Assembly (NCBI GenBank): GCA_034003745.1
Contig: JAVEYA010000025.1
Coordinates: 1 to 27,189 of the forward strand
Length of the DNA: 27,189 nucleotides
Direction: 5' to 3'
From: JAVEYA01 sp034003745
GTDB taxonomy: Bacteria; Bacillota; Peptococcia; DRI-13; PHAD01
The notes below the pieces were generated by a model, which ran no database searches, was not told the DNA's origin, and saw only the letters and a program-made list of their open reading frames with translations. A program made the translations under genes and the position numbers. Shown here one piece after another: positions 25,301 through 27,189 of the stretch; positions within the stretch are counted from its first letter, which is position 1; each line of letters starts with the position of its first letter.

Positions 25301-27189
25301 TTTTCTTCCTTCAGTAGCGATAAGGCTTGATAAAAATCGACCTTATCCTTGATATGGTTCGTCCAGTAGCCGGCGTCGGCTATTTCCTCCCCCGCCAAGG
25401 CCCGGACATATGTGGCGGAGATAAACGTCAGCCTGCTCCGGCGGAATTCCACCGCCTCGGCCAGCTTCTGGAAGTCAGCCAGGACCGGATTCATCAGATA
25501 AGAATGGAAAGCATGAGAGACATGCAGTCTGTTGACCTTGATCCCTTTGTTTTCAGCCGTTAGGGAAACTTCGGCCACCGCCCCCTTATTCCCCGAGATT
25601 ACGATGTTGTCGGCGGCGTTGCGAAGGGCAATGGAGACTTGATCCTCACAGCCTGCCAGCAAGGCCAAGACAGTGGCTTCATCAGCATACAGGGCCGCCA
25701 TGGACCCTTCTCCCGGTGCCGCAGCCATCAAACGGCCTCTGGCAGCTACCAGCTTTACTGCGTCCTCCAGACCCATAATACCGGCTGCCACAGCCGCCGC
25801 GTATTCGCCGATGCTGTGACCCAGCACTGTTTCCGGGGTAAGGCCCAGGCTCTCCCAGAATTTCAGAAGGGCGTACTCAATGGCAAATATTAAGGGCTGG
25901 GCATAGGACGTTTTCTCAATATCCTGTTCGCTAAATCTACCGCTATAAATCAGTTCCGCCAGGGTTGGGGCTAGTTCCGATCCAGCAGGCAGATGAGGTG
26001 CAAACAGCCGGTCACATTCGGCAAAAGCCTGGCGGAAAGCGGGATTATGCTCATACAGTTCCCGGCCCATCCCTAAGTATTGCGAGCCTTGTCCTGTGAA
26101 TAAAAAGACCAGCTTGATCTCCTGGGCTGCAGTGCGGCTTTCCTGGGGCCCGGCGGTAATTCCGGAACTACTGGGGTCAGCGGCCAGATAGGCTTGCATC
26201 CGACCGGTCAGTTCTTCTCTGGTTCGACCGTAAACAGTAAGCCGGTAATTCATATCCACTTTGGCAATATTGTTTGTTGTAGTGATATCTTTAAGGGGCA
26301 AATGGGTATTTGCCCTGATGAAAGTCAGATTATTCCGCAGATTATCCAGCAAAGCCTGCTTGCTTTTGGCCGAAGTTTTCATGATATAGATAGGTTCACT
26401 GTCCTTTATGGCGGAAGCGCTTTCAGCTCCAGCCGGTTCCTGCCCAGGCGGTTCTTCAAGAATGGCATGGGCATTGGAGCCGCCGAAGCCGAAGCCGTTA
26501 ATCCCGGCTCTTCTTACACGCTCTTCTCTCTGCCAGGCCAAGTTCTCCGCAACGACATGGAGTGGCGCTTTTCCCCAGGGGATCAAGGGATTGGGTTCCT
26601 TAAAGTTCAAATTTTGCGGGATCACCTCATTTTGAAAAGCCAGGAGAATCTTGATAATACCGGCTATTCCGGCGGCCGCTTCCAGATGCCCGATATTAGA
26701 TTTGACGGAGCCGATGAAGAGGGGGTTATCCGGGCTGCGGTCCCGGCCATAAGTATTGGCTACCGCTTTTACTTCAATCGGGTCGCCTAGCTTGGTACCC
26801 GTACCGTGCATCTCCACATAACCGATATCCCCAGCCTCCAGCCCGGCCTCCGCCAGGATCTTTAAAATGAGCTTCTCCTGGGACAAACCGTTAGGGGCGG
26901 TCAGCCCGTTGCTCCTGCCGTCCTGGTTTAAGGCCGTGCCCCGCACCAGGCCCAGAATCGTATCCTGTTCTTTGCGGGCGTCTTCCAGCCGTTTTAAAAT
27001 AACGATCCCGCCGCCTTCCGCCCGGGCAAAGCCGTCCGCGGCGGCGTCAAAGCTTTTGCTCCGTCCGTCGGCGGCCAGGGCTTCCATTTGCGAGAAGCAG
27101 ACATGGATCGTTGGCGTAAGTATCAGGTTCACGGCGCCGACGATAGCCGTATCCACCTCTCCGGCGGCGATTGCTTTCGCGGCCATGTG
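22309..27189 (-). CDS. Type I polyketide synthase, module KS-AT-DH-KR-ACP (5' end outside window)
   Basis: At least 1625 residues are visible, numbered from the Met at 27186. KS, C-terminal part (1-~245): HGTGT (His127) and NIGH (His167); the active-site cysteine lies just beyond the window edge. AT (~357-660): GQGSQ, GHSIG (Ser458) and HAFHS (His561), the malonyl-CoA pattern. DH (~730-1015): His766 in EHIIFDTAIAP, which has Asp where the HxxxGxxxxP motif has Gly, and Asp935 in DAIFQ. KR (~1260-1440): GGTGAIG, Ser1396, Tyr1409, and LED near 1352-1354, similar to the LDD of B-type reductases. ACP (~1545-1615): QGMNSLM, with Ser1577 for phosphopantetheine and Asn instead of the usual Asp. There is no ER or TE. 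One pass would give an enoyl thioester, or a hydroxyacyl if the DH is weak. More modules or genes probably lie beyond the edge. Confidence 0.93.
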   Translation of the reverse strand, partial: HMAAKAIAAGEVDTAIVGAVNLILTPTIHVCFSQMEALAADGRSKSFDAAADGFARAEGGGIVILKRLEDARKEQDTILGLVRGTALNQDGRSNGLTAPNGLSQEKLILKILAEAGLEAGDIGYVEMHGTGTKLGDPIEVKAVANTYGRDRSPDNPLFIGSVKSNIGHLEAAAGIAGIIKILLAFQNEVIPQNLNFKEPNPLIPWGKAPLHVVAENLAWQREERVRRAGINGFGFGGSNAHAILEEPPGQEPAGAESASAIKDSEPIYIMKTSAKSKQALLDNLRNNLTFIRANTHLPLKDITTTNNIAKVDMNYRLTVYGRTREELTGRMQAYLAADPSSSGITAGPQESRTAAQEIKLVFLFTGQGSQYLGMGRELYEHNPAFRQAFAECDRLFAPHLPAGSELAPTLAELIYSGRFSEQDIEKTSYAQPLIFAIEYALLKFWESLGLTPETVLGHSIGEYAAAVAAGIMGLEDAVKLVAARGRLMAAAPGEGSMAALYADEATVLALLAGCEDQVSIALRNAADNIVISGNKGAVAEVSLTAENKGIKVNRLHVSHAFHSYLMNPVLADFQKLAEAVEFRRSRLTFISATYVRALAGEEIADAGYWTNHIKDKVDFYQALSLLKEENNTVFLEIGAGNTLCALGKLILREDAVLLNSLERGKQAWEQIAACLGKLYNLGQTIRWDQLATSLDGVYNKVALPTYAFDRKSYWLSPVYVRENTGFNAAGMEHHPLIGQRIRTPYLPDSTIFQRRYTAESPYFMQEHIIFDTAIAPASSHIALLLSMAADLRRPSSCTFLDVEFHAPLAVRVEEDRQAQFIIRDEDKEEMNFELVSADTRDHREKWLKHCQGSMRLGQTPEKGQGVSVEELQNRYPEVTSDFNLYEAMKNFGFNLGGGFKGIARVWRGKGEGVCYLEPPRDIPGLQDYYVYAGVIDAIFQSGFTISELSRKMAAQSGEYSLQTAIPISIGKLKYYYRAAQSYWCHVNVDDGQQSGVVADITAYNENGEIVFEIEKLLAKLTDRDSLLDQEDTWGERLLYHVEWREKGGSEQTGGNGTSNENEQFVVLGYDAAAVSHFSVKMRAKGITLSGAGKEDITQILTGLAGQYRREKIRLIYLGVTDEAGLTGLSPEELQSGVERNCRVLLQLVQAITELDYIGKMTVKVITNNVHDLRGVSVSVSQSVLWGFSTVIRLEHPPIWDGIIDTDTDTLQNHPEEISREIKYGKDRQVVLRDQQKRYIPRLVKGAGIIAGKEEQPIPVNGEGVYIIAGGTGAIGGAFAEVLIQKGAKHLALISRSGAKDEFYEKLTAWQGQGIQVELVQADIGSEAAVRAAVQRIKQHNRPVKGVVLAAGALEDRLIKDQTWESFVRLFRPRIRGTYNLHNALQDEKLDFFILTSSIASIAGNIGQANYAAANYFMDSFARYRRSLGLPATSLNWGPWEGAGVASESPEAIKNIKLKGIKCLTPETGGKMIEWVLAKNPAGVVIADAAWEVYSEKTGLEEVTEFLAEFSTAAQKPAGAEGNTAAEENVLATLKSLTDSEQREYLVSRLQIVAAKIMGFAEAEEVSADLSFAEQGMNSLMIFSLRNEIKALLGVLIDISVFFNNPTVRKLSEYLLANLPGLGDKGE

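Noticed and set aside
1..27189. CRISPR arrays, insertion sequences, integrases, tRNA genes
   Set aside because: I looked for regularly spaced repeats, transposase or recombinase proteins and tRNA-like cloverleaf sequences and saw none.

Overview
The window looks like a chromosomal segment of a Firmicute, probably a Clostridia- or Negativicutes-type anaerobe. The evidence is a large Bacillus-type SRP RNA (Alu and S domains) directly upstream of dnaX, strong GGAGG ribosome binding sites, frequent TTG and GTG starts, and mid-range GC. Genus cannot be decided from the sequence. The left edge (1-~700) is housekeeping: the 5' end of dnaX and the SRP RNA gene (ffs) with its terminator. Everything to the right (983-27189) reads as one specialised-metabolite locus combining RiPP (ribosomal peptide) genes with a polyketide synthase.

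Right arm, minus strand, reading from the window edge inward: a type I PKS module (KS-AT-DH-KR-ACP, KS cut by the edge), a type II thioesterase, a stand-alone acyltransferase, a glutamate-1-semialdehyde-type aminotransferase, a serine beta-lactamase-fold hydrolase and a radical SAM protein with a C-terminal PqqD-like domain. These genes overlap or abut, so they form one operon (27189 to 16824). Centre, plus strand: a two-domain GNAT acyltransferase (15515-16423) followed by a nitrile-hydratase-type (NHLP) leader peptide precursor with a 16-residue core (16447-16758), closed by a strong terminator.

Left arm, minus strand (15375 to 983): a branched-chain-amino-acid-type solute-binding lipoprotein, an NHLM-type export set (HlyD-like adaptor, C39 peptidase-ABC transporter, second ABC transporter), a leader-like NHLP protein with no core, a UPF0489-family protein (the peptide arginase family), a second GNAT, a Nif11-type precursor with an arginine-rich core, a radical SAM/SPASM maturase, a second solute-binding lipoprotein, and an unusual sensor-MFS fusion protein.

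Working model (inference): the two GG-leader precursors are modified by the radical SAM enzymes. Arginines of the Nif11 core are hydrolysed to ornithine by the UPF0489 protein. Side-chain amines (ornithine in one peptide, the single lysine in the other) are acylated by the two GNATs, at least one possibly using an acyl chain made by the PKS. The C39 ABC transporter then removes the leaders and exports the products through the HlyD/ABC system. This combines the logic of selidamide-type lipidated RiPPs, landornamide-type peptide arginases and goadvionin-type polyketide-peptide condensation in one locus with two precursors. The products themselves cannot be read from the DNA.
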